Shown here piece after piece: positions 9,999-19,118 of a stretch of 64,000 nt of DNA. This DNA is from Flavobacterium sangjuense (GTDB lineage Bacteria > Bacteroidota > Bacteroidia > Flavobacteriales > Flavobacteriaceae). The translations under genes were made by a program, and so were the position numbers. The stretch covers positions 186,001 through 250,000 of the forward strand of contig NZ_CP038810.1 of NCBI RefSeq assembly GCF_004797125.1, read 5' to 3'. The notes beneath the pieces are model-generated. The model was not told where the DNA came from and made no database searches. It was given only the letters and a program-made list of their open reading frames with translations. Each line of letters starts with the position of its first letter. Position 1 is the stretch's first letter.

Positions 9999-10418
9999 AT
10001 GGAACCCCTTACCCCTTTTACCCTTATGGTTGCCGACGACGACAACGAGGACAGAGAACTTTTCAAAGAAATATTTGAGCACGACCCACATTTTACCCTT
10101 ATGGGGTGTCTTTCTTCCGGAACGGAAGTGTTGGATGAGATTAGCCGCAAAAAGAACGTTCCCGATGTTTTGCTGGTGGATATGTATATGCCTTTCTTTA
10201 GCGGAATTGATTTGGTAAAGGCACTCGAGGAACTACATGCCGCCCCGAACACCTACAAGTTTGTAATCTCGACTACGGTGAATATAGCCGAAAACGAAGC
10301 ACCAATTCACAGTCCTTATATCATCTTCCTCAAAAAACCAGTCAGTTGGCAGGAGATTAATGCGCTACCAAGCGTTTTAATGGGTTATCTCGAACAAAAG
10401 TTTGAAGGGGTGTCGTAG
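9999..10418 (+). CDS. Stand-alone response-regulator receiver protein
   Basis: A 139-residue CheY-like protein from the ATG at 9999; a longer frame upstream runs through the likely promoter and is rejected. The acidic pocket (ADDDNEDRE, residues 12-20), phospho-acceptor Asp61 in LLVDMYMP, the switch Thr in ISTT and the conserved Lys in FLKKPVS are all present, so phosphotransfer is plausible. There is no output domain and no histidine kinase nearby. Such single-domain receivers usually work through protein contacts or phosphorelays. A TAACTTTA box precedes the start. Confidence 0.85.
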   Translation: MEPLTPFTLMVADDDNEDRELFKEIFEHDPHFTLMGCLSSGTEVLDEISRKKNVPDVLLVDMYMPFFSGIDLVKALEELHAAPNTYKFVISTTVNIAENEAPIHSPYIIFLKKPVSWQEINALPSVLMGYLEQKFEGVS

Positions 10419-10587
10419 CCCCTTTGACACTTCGGCAAAATCAGTATAGGCTTATCTCAGGGTGACAATTAAAAATAAACTTCGCTAAAAAATAGGCGTT
10501 TTGCTTGTTTTATTGCTTTTCGATGAACGGCTCTTTTTTTTAACACCGGCATAGTGTTCTTTAACATAATAGGAGCAATGGTTTGTC

Positions 10588-10595
10588 TACCTTTG
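10588..10595 (+). promoter_or_regulatory. -7 box of the small gene at 10626
   Basis: TACCTTTG lies 30 bases before the ATG and matches the Bacteroidota -7 consensus. No TTG is seen at -33. Confidence 0.6.
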
Positions 10596-10625
10596 TAGTC
10601 CCAAAACAACTTAACATTACCTACT

Positions 10626-10868
10626 ATGCCTATTTCGACTGTTTTTGAATATTGTCAAAGCATCAATGCTCACTTAATGTTAGAGTATTTTTACAAAGGA
10701 GAAAAGATAGATGACCCTGCGCTTTTTTTTGACTTGAATCAAGGTCTCTTTGAATTTGCCTATCCGTCTCCGGAAGAAACACAGTTGATGATTGACAAAT
10801 ACCTGCTTTTCAGCAGTACCCATAAACTTGTTATTTCAGAATATGGGTTTCATTTGATTCATTTGTAA
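10626..10868 (+). CDS. Small soluble protein of unknown function
   Basis: An 80-residue acidic protein without signal or membrane segment. It has an ATG start behind a clear TACCTTTG box, so it is likely expressed. Visible features are an aromatic-rich N-terminus (VFEYCQSINAHLMLEYFYKG) and a mixed alpha/beta pattern. I recognise no family. It stands alone between gaps that show repeat-like traces. Confidence 0.55.
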   Translation: MPISTVFEYCQSINAHLMLEYFYKGEKIDDPALFFDLNQGLFEFAYPSPEETQLMIDKYLLFSSTHKLVISEYGFHLIHL

Positions 10869-11134
10869 ATGGTATTGGTGACCTTAGTGGGTGACCTTTT
10901 TTTATTTGGTTGTTATAACAAAAGTACTGAGGGTTTCCTCGCTATAAGGTCAGGTTGTATAAGCATGGATTGCATACGAGCAAAGCGACTGACAAAGGAA
11001 ATCCGCGCTATCAGGTAAATTCATAACTATAAATTCCCGCTTGCGTGGGACAAGAACTTTAGTGAACTGGCGAAACAATGACAAAATAGTGAGAATAAAA
11101 AAACTCCAACATTACTGTTGGAGTTTTTACTTAG
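10869..11134. repeat. Gap with repeat-like sequence, no gene
   Basis: No open frame with a start signal. The first 40 bases hold a 7-base direct repeat (GGTGACC). The middle (about 10930-11025) contains TCCTCGCTATAAGGTCAGG and later GACAAAGGAAATCCGCGCTATCAGG, which look like diverged ends of a dispersed intergenic element. Then comes CCCGC / GCGTGGG near 11037. A small RNA cannot be excluded. Confidence 0.3.
11097..11128 (-). terminator. Terminator of the initiator tRNA
   Basis: Stem AAACTCCAACA / TGTTGGAGTTT with a TTAC loop and a T-run when read on the minus strand, 7 bases after the tRNA 3' end. Confidence 0.85.
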
Positions 11135-11207
11135 TAGCGGGAACAGGACTCGAACCTGTGACCTTCGGGTTATGAGCCCGACGAGCTGCCTACTGCTCTA
11201 TCCCGCG
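11135..11207 (-). tRNA. Initiator tRNA-fMet (CAT)
   Basis: Folds as a full cloverleaf of 73 bases. The anticodon loop CTCATAA gives CAT. The anticodon stem has three consecutive G-C pairs (GGG/CCC), the hallmark of initiator tRNA. The first acceptor position is C1 opposite U72, so the unpaired 1-72 end that marks initiators is kept (C1-A72 in E. coli). The T loop TTCGAGT is normal. CCA is not encoded. The sequence closely follows bacterial tRNA-fMet (AGCTCGTCGGGCTCATAA). Confidence 0.95.
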
Positions 11208-11361
11208 CTGTTTCGAGTGCAAATATACAACGAAAATTGACACACACAAGATATTTAAAGTAAAAAATAAGTTAATTTTCAAATGAGTGCTTATATATCT
11301 AAAGTAAAGAACTACTTTTGCACGAAATTTAAAAAGCCCTAATCGGTTATATTCCAGCAAA

Positions 11362-11814
11362 ATGAATACAAAAAAAATTATCGAATACAGAGCGTTACTT
11401 GGCGTAACCAAAACAGCTACTTTGAAAGAGCTAAAAACCATTTACAGAAACTGTATGAAGGATAGTCATCCGGATACTATTCAGGATGATGCCGAACGTT
11501 TGGCAGCAGAAGAGAAAAGTACGGAGATTATTGCGGCTTATCATTTTTTAGTAAGTATTGCGCCGGAAACTTTGGAAAAAGACAAAGCAGAATATACAAG
11601 AATCACTTCAACTATAAACCTTGCTGATTTTTATTATGAGAAAGGCGTACTCTATGTTACCTTTTTAGATGGAAGTTCGTTTGAGTATTTTGGTGTTTTA
11701 AGACCAATGTATATCAAAATGGTGAATGCTGAATCTCCGAGTCGTTTCGCCAGAAGACATATTTACAATGACTATATTTATAGAAGCGCTTCTAAATTAG
11801 TAGCTGCTGAATAA
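11362..11814 (+). CDS. J-like domain fused to a KTSC domain
   Basis: A 150-residue protein. Residues 8-65 resemble a J domain: YRALLGV, then a helix and the HPD motif at 36-38 (DSHPD), the signature that stimulates DnaK ATPase. Residues about 82-142 match the KTSC domain (VLYVTFLDGSSFEYFGV, ending near RRHIYNDY), a small domain common in phage and bacterial proteins with an unclear role, perhaps nucleic-acid or protein binding. The combination suggests a chaperone-linked adaptor; this is inference. A strong bidirectional terminator follows. Confidence 0.8.
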   Translation: MNTKKIIEYRALLGVTKTATLKELKTIYRNCMKDSHPDTIQDDAERLAAEEKSTEIIAAYHFLVSIAPETLEKDKAEYTRITSTINLADFYYEKGVLYVTFLDGSSFEYFGVLRPMYIKMVNAESPSRFARRHIYNDYIYRSASKLVAAE

Positions 11815-11836
11815 AAGGTTATAAAGTTTATAAAAT

Positions 11837-11868
11837 AAAAAAGGTCTTGAAAATTCAAGACCTTTTTT
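11837..11868. terminator. Bidirectional terminator
   Basis: AAAAGGTCTTGAA / TTCAAGACCTTTT stem with flanking A and T runs, between the converging KTSC and leucine-rich-repeat genes. Confidence 0.88.
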
Positions 11869-11914
11869 ACTTACTTATCTAACAAAATTTTATTTTATAT
11901 AAAACCAAGAGTTC

Positions 11915-12769
11915 TTATTCATCATTAGCAACTGCTGAATTTTTATCGATACTCACTTTTAGCGTCGTAGCAACACCTTGCTCATTTACCATTGTCATAT
12001 TTAAAGTATCCAATTTAGCAAGATTTCTTGAAACCAATCCGTTGAACATATTATAAGAAATATTCATTTCTTTTAAGTTACCTAATTTCTCTAAGTCAAA
12101 AGGAACCTGACCATCCATTTTATTTTCAAATAAACTTAGGGTTTCCAATGAAGTTAGACCTGAAACTTCTTTATCTAATTTACCTGTAAGTTTGTTGCTG
12201 TTTAACAATAAAACTTTTAGCGATTTCAATTGATAATAAGAAGCGGGGATTTGACCTTCGATTTCGTTGTTGAACAAAGAAAGTGTTTCCAAATTTGTTA
12301 AATTTCCAACAGCTACAGGCAATTGACCTGTTAGTCTGTTCATGTGCATTTCAATTGATTTCAATTGTGTAGCATTTCCTAAAGCTTCCGGTAAAGCACC
12401 TGATACCTGGTTGAATGCAATATTCAGTTTGGTCAGGTTTTTCAAGTTACCAATAGATGCCGGCAAAACTCCGGTAATATTGTTTCTGAAAAGATTCAAA
12501 ACTTGTAGTGACGTTAAATCACCAATTTCTTTTGGAAGTTCACCATTAAGGTTATTGTTAACCAATTTAATGGCTACCACTTTATCATTTTGGATTTCTA
12601 CACCATACCAGGTTGATACGGGTGATTTTAAATCCCATTTGTTAATCCATTGCGATCCTTTAGTAGCTTTGTTAAGTTTAACTAAAGCGTTTTTTTCTGT
12701 TGCCGATATTTCTGCGAAAACAGAAACTGAGACAAACAGTAACATGATATAGGTAAAAATAGTTTTCAT
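11915..12769 (-). CDS. Secreted leucine-rich-repeat protein (plant-type LRR)
   Basis: A 284-residue protein with a signal peptide (1-19, ending SVFA). An LRRNT-like cap (QWINKWDLKSPVSTWYGV) is followed by about seven repeats of the form L..L..L.L..N.L.G.LP (for example LTNLETLSLFNNEIEGQIP), the plant-type LRR found in many flavobacterial surface proteins. There is no T9SS sorting tail, so it probably stays in the periplasm or is released. It likely binds protein or glycan ligands; no partner is evident from the neighbours. Confidence 0.85.
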   Translation of the reverse strand: MKTIFTYIMLLFVSVSVFAEISATEKNALVKLNKATKGSQWINKWDLKSPVSTWYGVEIQNDKVVAIKLVNNNLNGELPKEIGDLTSLQVLNLFRNNITGVLPASIGNLKNLTKLNIAFNQVSGALPEALGNATQLKSIEMHMNRLTGQLPVAVGNLTNLETLSLFNNEIEGQIPASYYQLKSLKVLLLNSNKLTGKLDKEVSGLTSLETLSLFENKMDGQVPFDLEKLGNLKEMNISYNMFNGLVSRNLAKLDTLNMTMVNEQGVATTLKVSIDKNSAVANDE

Positions 12770-12949
12770 AACATTTATGATTTGAGGTTAAGACGAAGTA
12801 AAACTATAAGTATTATCGTTTAAAAACAAATAAAATCGACGAAATGCATAGTCGCTTTATTTTTTCATTACTTTATCTTACAAAAATCTATAAAATTCCT
12901 ATTAAAATTGATTAGTTGTCAAAAAAAAATAGATTTAAAAAATATTTTT

Positions 12950-12957
12950 TACATTTG
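12950..12957 (+). promoter_or_regulatory. -7 box of the DUF1761 gene
   Basis: TACATTTG lies 28 bases before the ATG at 12986 and matches TAnnTTTG. It lies inside the upstream extension of the frame, which supports the shorter start. Confidence 0.65.
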
Positions 12958-12985
12958 GTACACTAACCAATTAAACCTAAACAAT

Positions 12986-13471
12986 ATGGAGAACATGCCA
13001 TTTAATTTTTTAGCAGTTATTGCCGCTACATTTGTGACTTTAGTTATTGGATTCATCTGGTACAGCCCGGCTGTTTTCGGAACCATCTGGATGAAGGAAA
13101 CCGGAATGACCGAAGAAAAAGCCAAACAATCCAATATGCTAAAAGTATTCGGATTGACCATCATTTATTCTTTTATGCTTGCGTTTATCCTGCCAGCTAT
13201 TGTAAACCACCAAATGGGTGCACTGGGTTTGTTTGACGGAAATCCGGAAAACCCAGGCTTTATCGAATTAATGAAAACTCATGGTGATGTCTACAGGTCT
13301 TTTAAACACGGAGCATTACATGGTTGTTTTGCCGGTGTATTTATTGCCCTGCCGATAACTGCAATCAATGCTTTATTTGAGCAAAAATCATGGAAATACA
13401 TCTTAGTCAACGCCGGATACTGGATAGTATCGCTGACTATTATGGGTGCTATCATCTGTGGCTGGAAATAG
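12986..13471 (+). CDS. DUF1761 family membrane protein
   Basis: 161 residues from the ATG at 12986. Four hydrophobic segments (about 8-28, 57-75, 108-128, 138-158) and the family signature FIWYSPAVFG followed by WMKETGM identify DUF1761, a family of small integral membrane proteins of unknown function. An in-frame TTG 78 bases upstream is rejected because the promoter box would then be within the coding sequence. Likely monocistronic. Confidence 0.85.
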   Translation: MENMPFNFLAVIAATFVTLVIGFIWYSPAVFGTIWMKETGMTEEKAKQSNMLKVFGLTIIYSFMLAFILPAIVNHQMGALGLFDGNPENPGFIELMKTHGDVYRSFKHGALHGCFAGVFIALPITAINALFEQKSWKYILVNAGYWIVSLTIMGAIICGWK

Positions 13472-13500
13472 TTTAACATTTAATTATAAACATATCGCTC

Positions 13501-13508
13501 TACCTTTG
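13501..13508 (+). promoter_or_regulatory. -7 box of the GNAT-like gene
   Basis: TACCTTTG ends 22 bases before the TTG start at 13531. It supports that start because any earlier codon would precede transcription. Confidence 0.65.
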
Positions 13509-13530
13509 TAGGGCGATTTTTTTTAGCTTT

Positions 13531-14676
13531 TTGGAAACAACCACCTATAAAATATATTCGGCCATTTCACAACTTCCTGATTCCTGGGATGAAGTTGCCT
13601 ATGACAATGCTTTTTTGCAAACGTATTATCTGAAAGTTTTAGAAGAATCGGCGCCCACAAACATGCAGTGCTTTTATATTGGCATTTTTAAAAAATCGGA
13701 ACTTATTGGTGTAGCATTGGCGCAATATCTTAATTTGAATAAGTTAGAATCATTTGGCGAAAGAGATAAATGTTTTAAAACCTATGCACGAAATTTTGTT
13801 TTCAAAAACTTTGCTTCCCATGCTTTGTTTCTTGGCAACAATATGATAACCGGGCAAAACGGCTATGTTTTCAATAAAAAAATTGATTTAAAAACAGTCG
13901 CCGAATTACTAAATGAATGTGCTAAAGAAATTACGGCTTACTTCAAAAAGCAAAACATAAAAATCCACATCGTTTCCTTTAAAGACTTTTATCAGAATTG
14001 CGCTGTTGAACTCAAGAAGTCCTCTTTTTCTGAGATGTATGAGTTCAATACGCAACCCAATATGATTTTTGAATTGGATAAAAATTGGAAAACAAATGAC
14101 GATTATGTTGCCTCATTTTCTAAAAAATACCGTGACCAATACAAACGCGCTCATAAAAAATTTGAAGGAATCACAACACGGGAATTATCATTGGAAGAAA
14201 TCCTGTCTAATGAAGAACGCATTTACGAATTGTATCATCACGTAGCCAGAAATGCACCTTTCAACACTTTCTTTTTAGCCAAAAATCATTTCTCATCCTT
14301 TAAAAAACAATGTGGCAACCGATTTATACTAATTGGTTATTTTTTAAATAATGAGCTGGTTGGTTTCCATACCTTGTTGCTCAACGGAACAACTTTAGAA
14401 ACGTATTTTCTGGGGTATGATGAACAAATTCAAAAAGAAAAAATGCTTTATTTGAATATGCTGTACAACATGACAAAATATGGCATTGAGAATCAATTCA
14501 AAGAAATAATCTTCGGAAGAACTGCGCTGGAAATCAAAAGTTCTATTGGTGCTGAACCTGTTCTAATGTCCGGATTTATTTATCACAACAACAAATTGAT
14601 TGACAAGTATTTTGATAAGATATTTCCAAAACTGGAGCCAACATTAGTTTGGCAACAACGACATCCGTTTAAATAG
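13531..14676 (+). CDS. GNAT-fold (FemAB/BioF2-like) acyltransferase
   Basis: A 381-residue protein starting at TTG 13531 (METTTYKIY). No ATG exists for the first 40 codons, and the frame before it holds the promoter. The sequence has the layout of FemAB-like double-GNAT proteins: an N-terminal domain (IGVALAQYL) and a C-terminal domain with GYFLNNELVGFHTLLLNGT and TYFLGYDEQ, close to the peptidoglycan-biosynthesis/GNAT_acetyltransf family. The substrate cannot be read from sequence; an aminoacyl or acyl group transfer is likely. It ends directly against the converging ABC-F gene. Confidence 0.65.
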   Translation: METTTYKIYSAISQLPDSWDEVAYDNAFLQTYYLKVLEESAPTNMQCFYIGIFKKSELIGVALAQYLNLNKLESFGERDKCFKTYARNFVFKNFASHALFLGNNMITGQNGYVFNKKIDLKTVAELLNECAKEITAYFKKQNIKIHIVSFKDFYQNCAVELKKSSFSEMYEFNTQPNMIFELDKNWKTNDDYVASFSKKYRDQYKRAHKKFEGITTRELSLEEILSNEERIYELYHHVARNAPFNTFFLAKNHFSSFKKQCGNRFILIGYFLNNELVGFHTLLLNGTTLETYFLGYDEQIQKEKMLYLNMLYNMTKYGIENQFKEIIFGRTALEIKSSIGAEPVLMSGFIYHNNKLIDKYFDKIFPKLEPTLVWQQRHPFK

Positions 14677-16584
14677 TTACATCGAGTCAATTTCTCCCTG
14701 AACAACTTCCCATTCTTCAAGCAGTTTATCCAGTTCCTGTTTTTTCTTATTGTATGCCATAAAGAAATTGGCGTCTTCAACATGTTTGTCATAGTTTGAA
14801 GCTAAAGCTTTGTCATCAGCCTGAATATCGATTTCCAATTGTTTGATTTGGCTTTCTACTTTACTCAAGCGGTTTTGAAGTGATTTGCTTTTCTTTTGGT
14901 CTTCATAGGAAACTTTGGCTGTTTCTTTTGGAGCTTCTTTTTTGGCAACATCCTTCTTCTCTACTTCGCGCATGTTTTCCAAATTGCGCTGTTCAAGGAA
15001 AAAGTTGATGTCACCCAAATATTCCTTGATTTTTTGATCTTTGAATTCGTATACGATATTAGACATTCCCTGTAGAAAATCCCTGTCGTGAGAAACCAGC
15101 AATAAGGTTCCTTCATATTTTTTCAATGCCGCTTTCAGGACATTCTTTGATTTGATATCCAGGTGATTCGTTGGCTCATCCATCACCAAAACGTTGATAG
15201 GCTGCAACAATAGTTTACACAATGCCAAACGATTTCGTTCGCCACCTGAAAGTACTTTTACTTTTTTCTCTACATCATCACCACGAAACAGGAACGAACC
15301 CAACATATCTCTAACTTTAGAACGATTCGTGTCGGTTGCCGCATTCGTCATGGTTTCCAATAAGGTAATTTCGCCGTCTAAATATTCTGCCTGATTTTGG
15401 GCAAAATAACCCAACTGCACATTGTGTCCGAGTTTTATCGAACCCTGATATTTAAACTCATTGACAATGGCTTTCATAAAGGTCGATTTCCCCTGACCAT
15501 TTTGACCTACGAAAGCGATTTTGCTTCCGCGTTCTACCAGAAGTGAAATGTCTTTTAAAATCGTTTTATCGCCATACGCTTTGGTTACGTGTTCTGCTTC
15601 TATAACAACCCGCCCCGGAGTTTGCGATACCGGAAACGAAATATTCATCACAGAAGTATCATCTTCATCCACTTCGATACGCTCTACTTTGTCCAACTTC
15701 TTGATAAGCGATTGTGCCATTGAGGCTTTTGATGCTTTGGCTCTGAACTTTTCGATTAACTTCTCGGTTTCCTCTATTTTCTTGGCTTGATTTTTTTGGG
15801 TAGCCAATTGCTTTTCTCTGATTTCTTCACGCAAAACTAAGTATTGTGAATACGGTTTGTTGTAATCATAAGCTTTGCCCAATGAGATTTCAATGGTACG
15901 ATTGGTCACATTATCCAAAAACATTTTATCGTGGGAAACAATTACCACAACTCCCGGAAAGTTTCGAAGAAATCCTTCCAGCCAAATGATACTCTCGATA
16001 TCCAAGTGATTCGTTGGCTCATCCAACAATAAAATATCATTCGATTGTAATAATAATTTGGCTAACTCAATACGCATTCTCCATCCACCGGAAAAAGTAT
16101 CAGTTTGGTTGTTGAAATCTTCTCTTTTAAAACCTAAGCCCAATAATATTTTCTCGGTATCACCAACATAATTATAACCGCCAAGCAATTCAAAACGATG
16201 CGTGTAATCGGATAAATCTTCAATGATTTGACTATAAGCCTCGCTTTCATAATCGGTTCTTGAAACCAATTGGTGGTTTATTTTTTCAAGCTTTTTTTCA
16301 ACCGCTTTTATTTCAGTAAACGCTTCATACGCTTCTTCAAGTACGGTTCTTCCGTGGTCAAAATCGATATCCTGACGAAGAAAACCCATTTTAATTTCCT
16401 TCTCGGTGGCAATCTGACCTGAATCGGGTTTGAAATCGCCGGCAAGAATTTTTAGCATCGTTGATTTTCCGGCGCCGTTTTTTCCAACAAGCCCTACTCT
16501 GTCTCCGGAACCTAAACGAAAAGTTACCTCTTCAAAAAGGTATGTGCCGCCAAAAGAAACCGATAAGTTATGGATATTTAACAT
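14677..16584 (-). CDS. ABC-F family ATPase (ribosome-associated, Uup/EttA-like)
   Basis: A 635-residue protein with two ABC domains on one chain and no membrane segments. First site: GKNGAGKST, signature FSGGWRMR, Walker B LLLDEPTNHLD. Second site: GQNGQGKST, LSGGERNR, VMDEPTNHLD. The 80-residue basic linker (EKFRAKASKASMAQS) is the P-site tRNA-interaction motif of ABC-F proteins, and the C-terminal 100 residues form a coiled coil as in Uup. ABC-F proteins act on the ribosome to relieve stalled or antibiotic-bound states. Subfamily assignment to Uup is likely but not certain. Confidence 0.92.
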   Translation of the reverse strand: MLNIHNLSVSFGGTYLFEEVTFRLGSGDRVGLVGKNGAGKSTMLKILAGDFKPDSGQIATEKEIKMGFLRQDIDFDHGRTVLEEAYEAFTEIKAVEKKLEKINHQLVSRTDYESEAYSQIIEDLSDYTHRFELLGGYNYVGDTEKILLGLGFKREDFNNQTDTFSGGWRMRIELAKLLLQSNDILLLDEPTNHLDIESIIWLEGFLRNFPGVVVIVSHDKMFLDNVTNRTIEISLGKAYDYNKPYSQYLVLREEIREKQLATQKNQAKKIEETEKLIEKFRAKASKASMAQSLIKKLDKVERIEVDEDDTSVMNISFPVSQTPGRVVIEAEHVTKAYGDKTILKDISLLVERGSKIAFVGQNGQGKSTFMKAIVNEFKYQGSIKLGHNVQLGYFAQNQAEYLDGEITLLETMTNAATDTNRSKVRDMLGSFLFRGDDVEKKVKVLSGGERNRLALCKLLLQPINVLVMDEPTNHLDIKSKNVLKAALKKYEGTLLLVSHDRDFLQGMSNIVYEFKDQKIKEYLGDINFFLEQRNLENMREVEKKDVAKKEAPKETAKVSYEDQKKSKSLQNRLSKVESQIKQLEIDIQADDKALASNYDKHVEDANFFMAYNKKKQELDKLLEEWEVVQGEIDSM

Positions 16585-16609
16585 AGAGAAAAAGAATAGT
16601 ATATTAGTA

Positions 16610-16637
16610 TTGAAGCCTTCCTTTGGGTTTACCTTTG
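16610..16637 (+). promoter_or_regulatory. Primary-sigma promoter of the DUF983 gene
   Basis: TTG (16610-16612), 17 bases, TACCTTTG (16630-16637): a full match to the Bacteroidota consensus. The ATG is 35 bases downstream. Confidence 0.8.
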
Positions 16638-16672
16638 TATACCAAACGGAATTAAATTAAAATTTTTTGCAA

Positions 16673-17056
16673 ATGTTAAAAAAAGGATCCAAACTAAATA
16701 GCATTTTAACAGGAACTTGTCCAAGATGTCAGGAAGAAAGCATGTATGTTGATAAAAATCCATACAACTTACCAAAGATTTTTGAAATGCACGAGAATTG
16801 CAGTCATTGTGGCTTACAATATCAGTTAGAGCCTTCGTTTTTTTATGGGGCGATGTATGTAAATTATGGATTGACGGTTGCTGTTGGAGTGGCGGCGTTT
16901 ATCATTTCAAAATTTCTTTTGGGATTAGCATTAACACCATCATTTATTGCCATCATTATAGCTCTGGTTGTTTTGATGCCACTTAACACAAGATTAGCCC
17001 GGAATATTTACATCAATATGTTTGTGAGTTTCGATAAAGATGCTGCTACCAAATAG
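16673..17056 (+). CDS. DUF983 membrane protein with zinc-ribbon-like N-terminus
   Basis: 127 residues from the ATG at 16673; a TTG six bases earlier is less likely. The N-terminus carries two Cys pairs, CPRC and CSHC, about 25 residues apart, a probable metal-binding ribbon. Two transmembrane helices follow (about 56-78 and 82-102). This is the DUF983 arrangement, of unknown function and often encoded near cytochrome or envelope genes. Its last 11 bases overlap the converging FAD oxidoreductase gene. Confidence 0.85.
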   Translation: MLKKGSKLNSILTGTCPRCQEESMYVDKNPYNLPKIFEMHENCSHCGLQYQLEPSFFYGAMYVNYGLTVAVGVAAFIISKFLLGLALTPSFIAIIIALVVLMPLNTRLARNIYINMFVSFDKDAATK

Positions 17057-18092
17057 CATATCTTTTTATATCGATTGTCTTATCTAATGGTTTTCCATTT
17101 TCGATAAAGTCGTATAAATCTTTGGCCAACGTTGGCGCCAGCATCACACCACGAGTTCCGAGACCGTTTAAAATATGAAGATTTGCATGTTTCGGATGCG
17201 TGCCAAGCAATGGTCTTCTGTCTTTGACTGTTGGTCTTACGCCGGCAAAATGTTCTACAATTTCAAAATCACAGTTTAGAATTTCCTTTATTCTATCAAT
17301 CAATTCCTGTTTTCCTTCTGCAGTTGGCGTGTTTGTTTTGTCTTCCCAATTATAGGTTGCGCCTACTTTAAAAAGATTATCGCCCAAAGGCAAAATAAAA
17401 ACACTGGTATTTATAATCACATCCAAATCTAAATCAGCTGCTCTAATAATGAATAATTCTCCTTTAGTTCCGTCAAGCGGTAACTGATTAAAAAATGGAT
17501 TAGAATGCATCCCAAATCCTTCTGCGAAGACAATGTGTTTGGCTTTTCTATTTTGGTATTCGATATGGTCGTCAAATGTTTTCACAGCTGTATAATCAAA
17601 AGTGTCTGAAACAAATAAATTTAAACTTTTTAAATACTCGTGATAATGGGTAAGCAAAGTAATCGTATCAACATAGCCAGTATGCAGGACTTCGCCATAT
17701 CCAAAAGGTGAATCAATCCCATTGTATTTTTTGTGAACGATAGTAGTAGAAAGAAATGGTGCCAGATTAGGCTTATCGGAAGCTGTGAACCAATTATTTT
17801 GTTCTTCTACAGAAAAGAACTTTCTGTAAATAGGAATTTTAAAATCGAATTGAGTTGCAAGTTTTTTTTCAATTACAGCGTAAAAACTATTTGCCAACTC
17901 AAGTTGTTTATTAGCATTCCAAACCTGGCTAAATCTTTTTAAGATTACCGGATTATACAATCCGCCGGCAATGCTGCTTGAACTTTGTGAGTTATTATCA
18001 AAAACTATAAATGATTTATTGTGCTGCAAAAGTGTTTCTGCAAAAGCGATGCCTGCTAATCCTGAACCAACAATAATATAATCTGTCATCAT
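17046..18092 (-). CDS. FAD-dependent oxidoreductase, D-amino-acid-oxidase (DAO) type
   Basis: A 348-residue protein. An N-terminal Rossmann motif VGSGLAGIAFAE (GxGxxG) followed by FDNNSQSSSSIAGGLYNP binds FAD. The C-terminal HFAGVRPTVKDRRPLLGTHP and GLGTRGVMLAP match the DAO superfamily (glycine oxidase/MnmC-C-like). It probably oxidises an amine substrate, which is not identifiable here. Two adjacent Met codons open the gene (ATGATG). The 3' end overlaps DUF983 on the other strand by 11 bases, so the two mRNAs share antisense ends. Confidence 0.85.
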   Translation of the reverse strand: MMTDYIIVGSGLAGIAFAETLLQHNKSFIVFDNNSQSSSSIAGGLYNPVILKRFSQVWNANKQLELANSFYAVIEKKLATQFDFKIPIYRKFFSVEEQNNWFTASDKPNLAPFLSTTIVHKKYNGIDSPFGYGEVLHTGYVDTITLLTHYHEYLKSLNLFVSDTFDYTAVKTFDDHIEYQNRKAKHIVFAEGFGMHSNPFFNQLPLDGTKGELFIIRAADLDLDVIINTSVFILPLGDNLFKVGATYNWEDKTNTPTAEGKQELIDRIKEILNCDFEIVEHFAGVRPTVKDRRPLLGTHPKHANLHILNGLGTRGVMLAPTLAKDLYDFIENGKPLDKTIDIKRYAIW

Positions 18093-18104
18093 TTATAGCT
18101 AAAA

Positions 18105-18140
18105 AAAACTCTCACCATAAAGATGAGAGTTTTATATTGT
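18105..18140 (-). terminator. Terminator of the gld operon
   Basis: Stem AAAACTCTCA / TGAGAGTTTT with a 9-base loop. It sits 15-50 bases after gldN, the last gene of gldKLMN. Confidence 0.8.
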
Positions 18141-18155
18141 ATTATGAAATATTTC

Positions 18156-19070
18156 TTAGTAATTCCACATGTCAGACTCAAAACTACGAATCTTCTCTTT
18201 TACTCTTTCAGATTCCAAAAGCTGTGCCTGTGAATTGTCCTTCATGTATTGTTGAATTTCTCTATCACCATAAACATTTTCTTCTTTGTAAATCTCACCG
18301 TTAAATCTTCGGGAGTTTAACAAATGGTCAAACGTGATTGGCATTGCAGAATTCTTATCGTTAAAGGCCTTCGACTCATGCAGTATATCTCTTACTGTAG
18401 GGAAGTAAACCCAGAACAAATCAATTACATCGGCTTTTTCATTCCCGGCGTCTCTTGCCTCAGGAGTAACCGGACACAAAGCTAACAGTCTGTATTTCAA
18501 CTCACCTTGACGTTTGTCAAAATACCAATAACCTTTGATTTTGTAGCCTGAAATATAACTGGCATCCAATTCTTTTTTATTGATATACTGTGGGTCTAAA
18601 ACTTTAGCTCCGCTTTTATAATCATCATAGTAGTTGTTTATTTCGTCCTTACCTGCATCAGTTGTATCGATGTAAGTAAATGAAGACTCCATATCTTTAA
18701 ACGTTTTCTTAATATTGAAATAATCATCAGTATATACTTCTGTTATTTTACCACTTTTGATGTTTTTTACAAGTACGTCGAAAAGTGATCTTCTTTCTTT
18801 ACCAACGTAAGCCGTATCAATTGGATAATACAAAGGGAAATTAATTCTCTCATCAACGTCAATAAACTCCCAAATGGTTTTACCCATTAAGACATCCCTG
18901 TCGTGAACATAACCATAAGGTAATGGTTTGTCGTTGTCAGAAATTAACTGTGCAGGTGTTTTCTTTCCAATCTCATCCGGAGTTTTGGAATTCAACAAGT
19001 TTGCCTGAGCATAAGTTGAAGCACTCATTGCTACTGCAAAAATTACTGATAAAAGATTTTTAATTTTCAT
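18156..19070 (-). CDS. gldN: Gliding motility / T9SS periplasmic ring protein GldN
   Basis: A 304-residue protein with a signal peptide (1-21, ending STYAQ). It is last in the order gldK-L-M-N, which with its length and sequence (PLPYGYVHDRDVLMGKTIWEFIDVDERIN) identifies GldN/PorN. In the known complex GldN binds GldK to form a periplasmic ring and contacts the GldM shaft, needed for T9SS export and gliding. 48 bases separate it from gldM, consistent with one transcript ending at the hairpin downstream. Confidence 0.95.
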   Translation of the reverse strand: MKIKNLLSVIFAVAMSASTYAQANLLNSKTPDEIGKKTPAQLISDNDKPLPYGYVHDRDVLMGKTIWEFIDVDERINFPLYYPIDTAYVGKERRSLFDVLVKNIKSGKITEVYTDDYFNIKKTFKDMESSFTYIDTTDAGKDEINNYYDDYKSGAKVLDPQYINKKELDASYISGYKIKGYWYFDKRQGELKYRLLALCPVTPEARDAGNEKADVIDLFWVYFPTVRDILHESKAFNDKNSAMPITFDHLLNSRRFNGEIYKEENVYGDREIQQYMKDNSQAQLLESERVKEKIRSFESDMWNY

Positions 19071-19118
19071 AATTTATAATATAAGTTATTTAAGTAGGTT
19101 TCTCTTCAACTTAAATTA

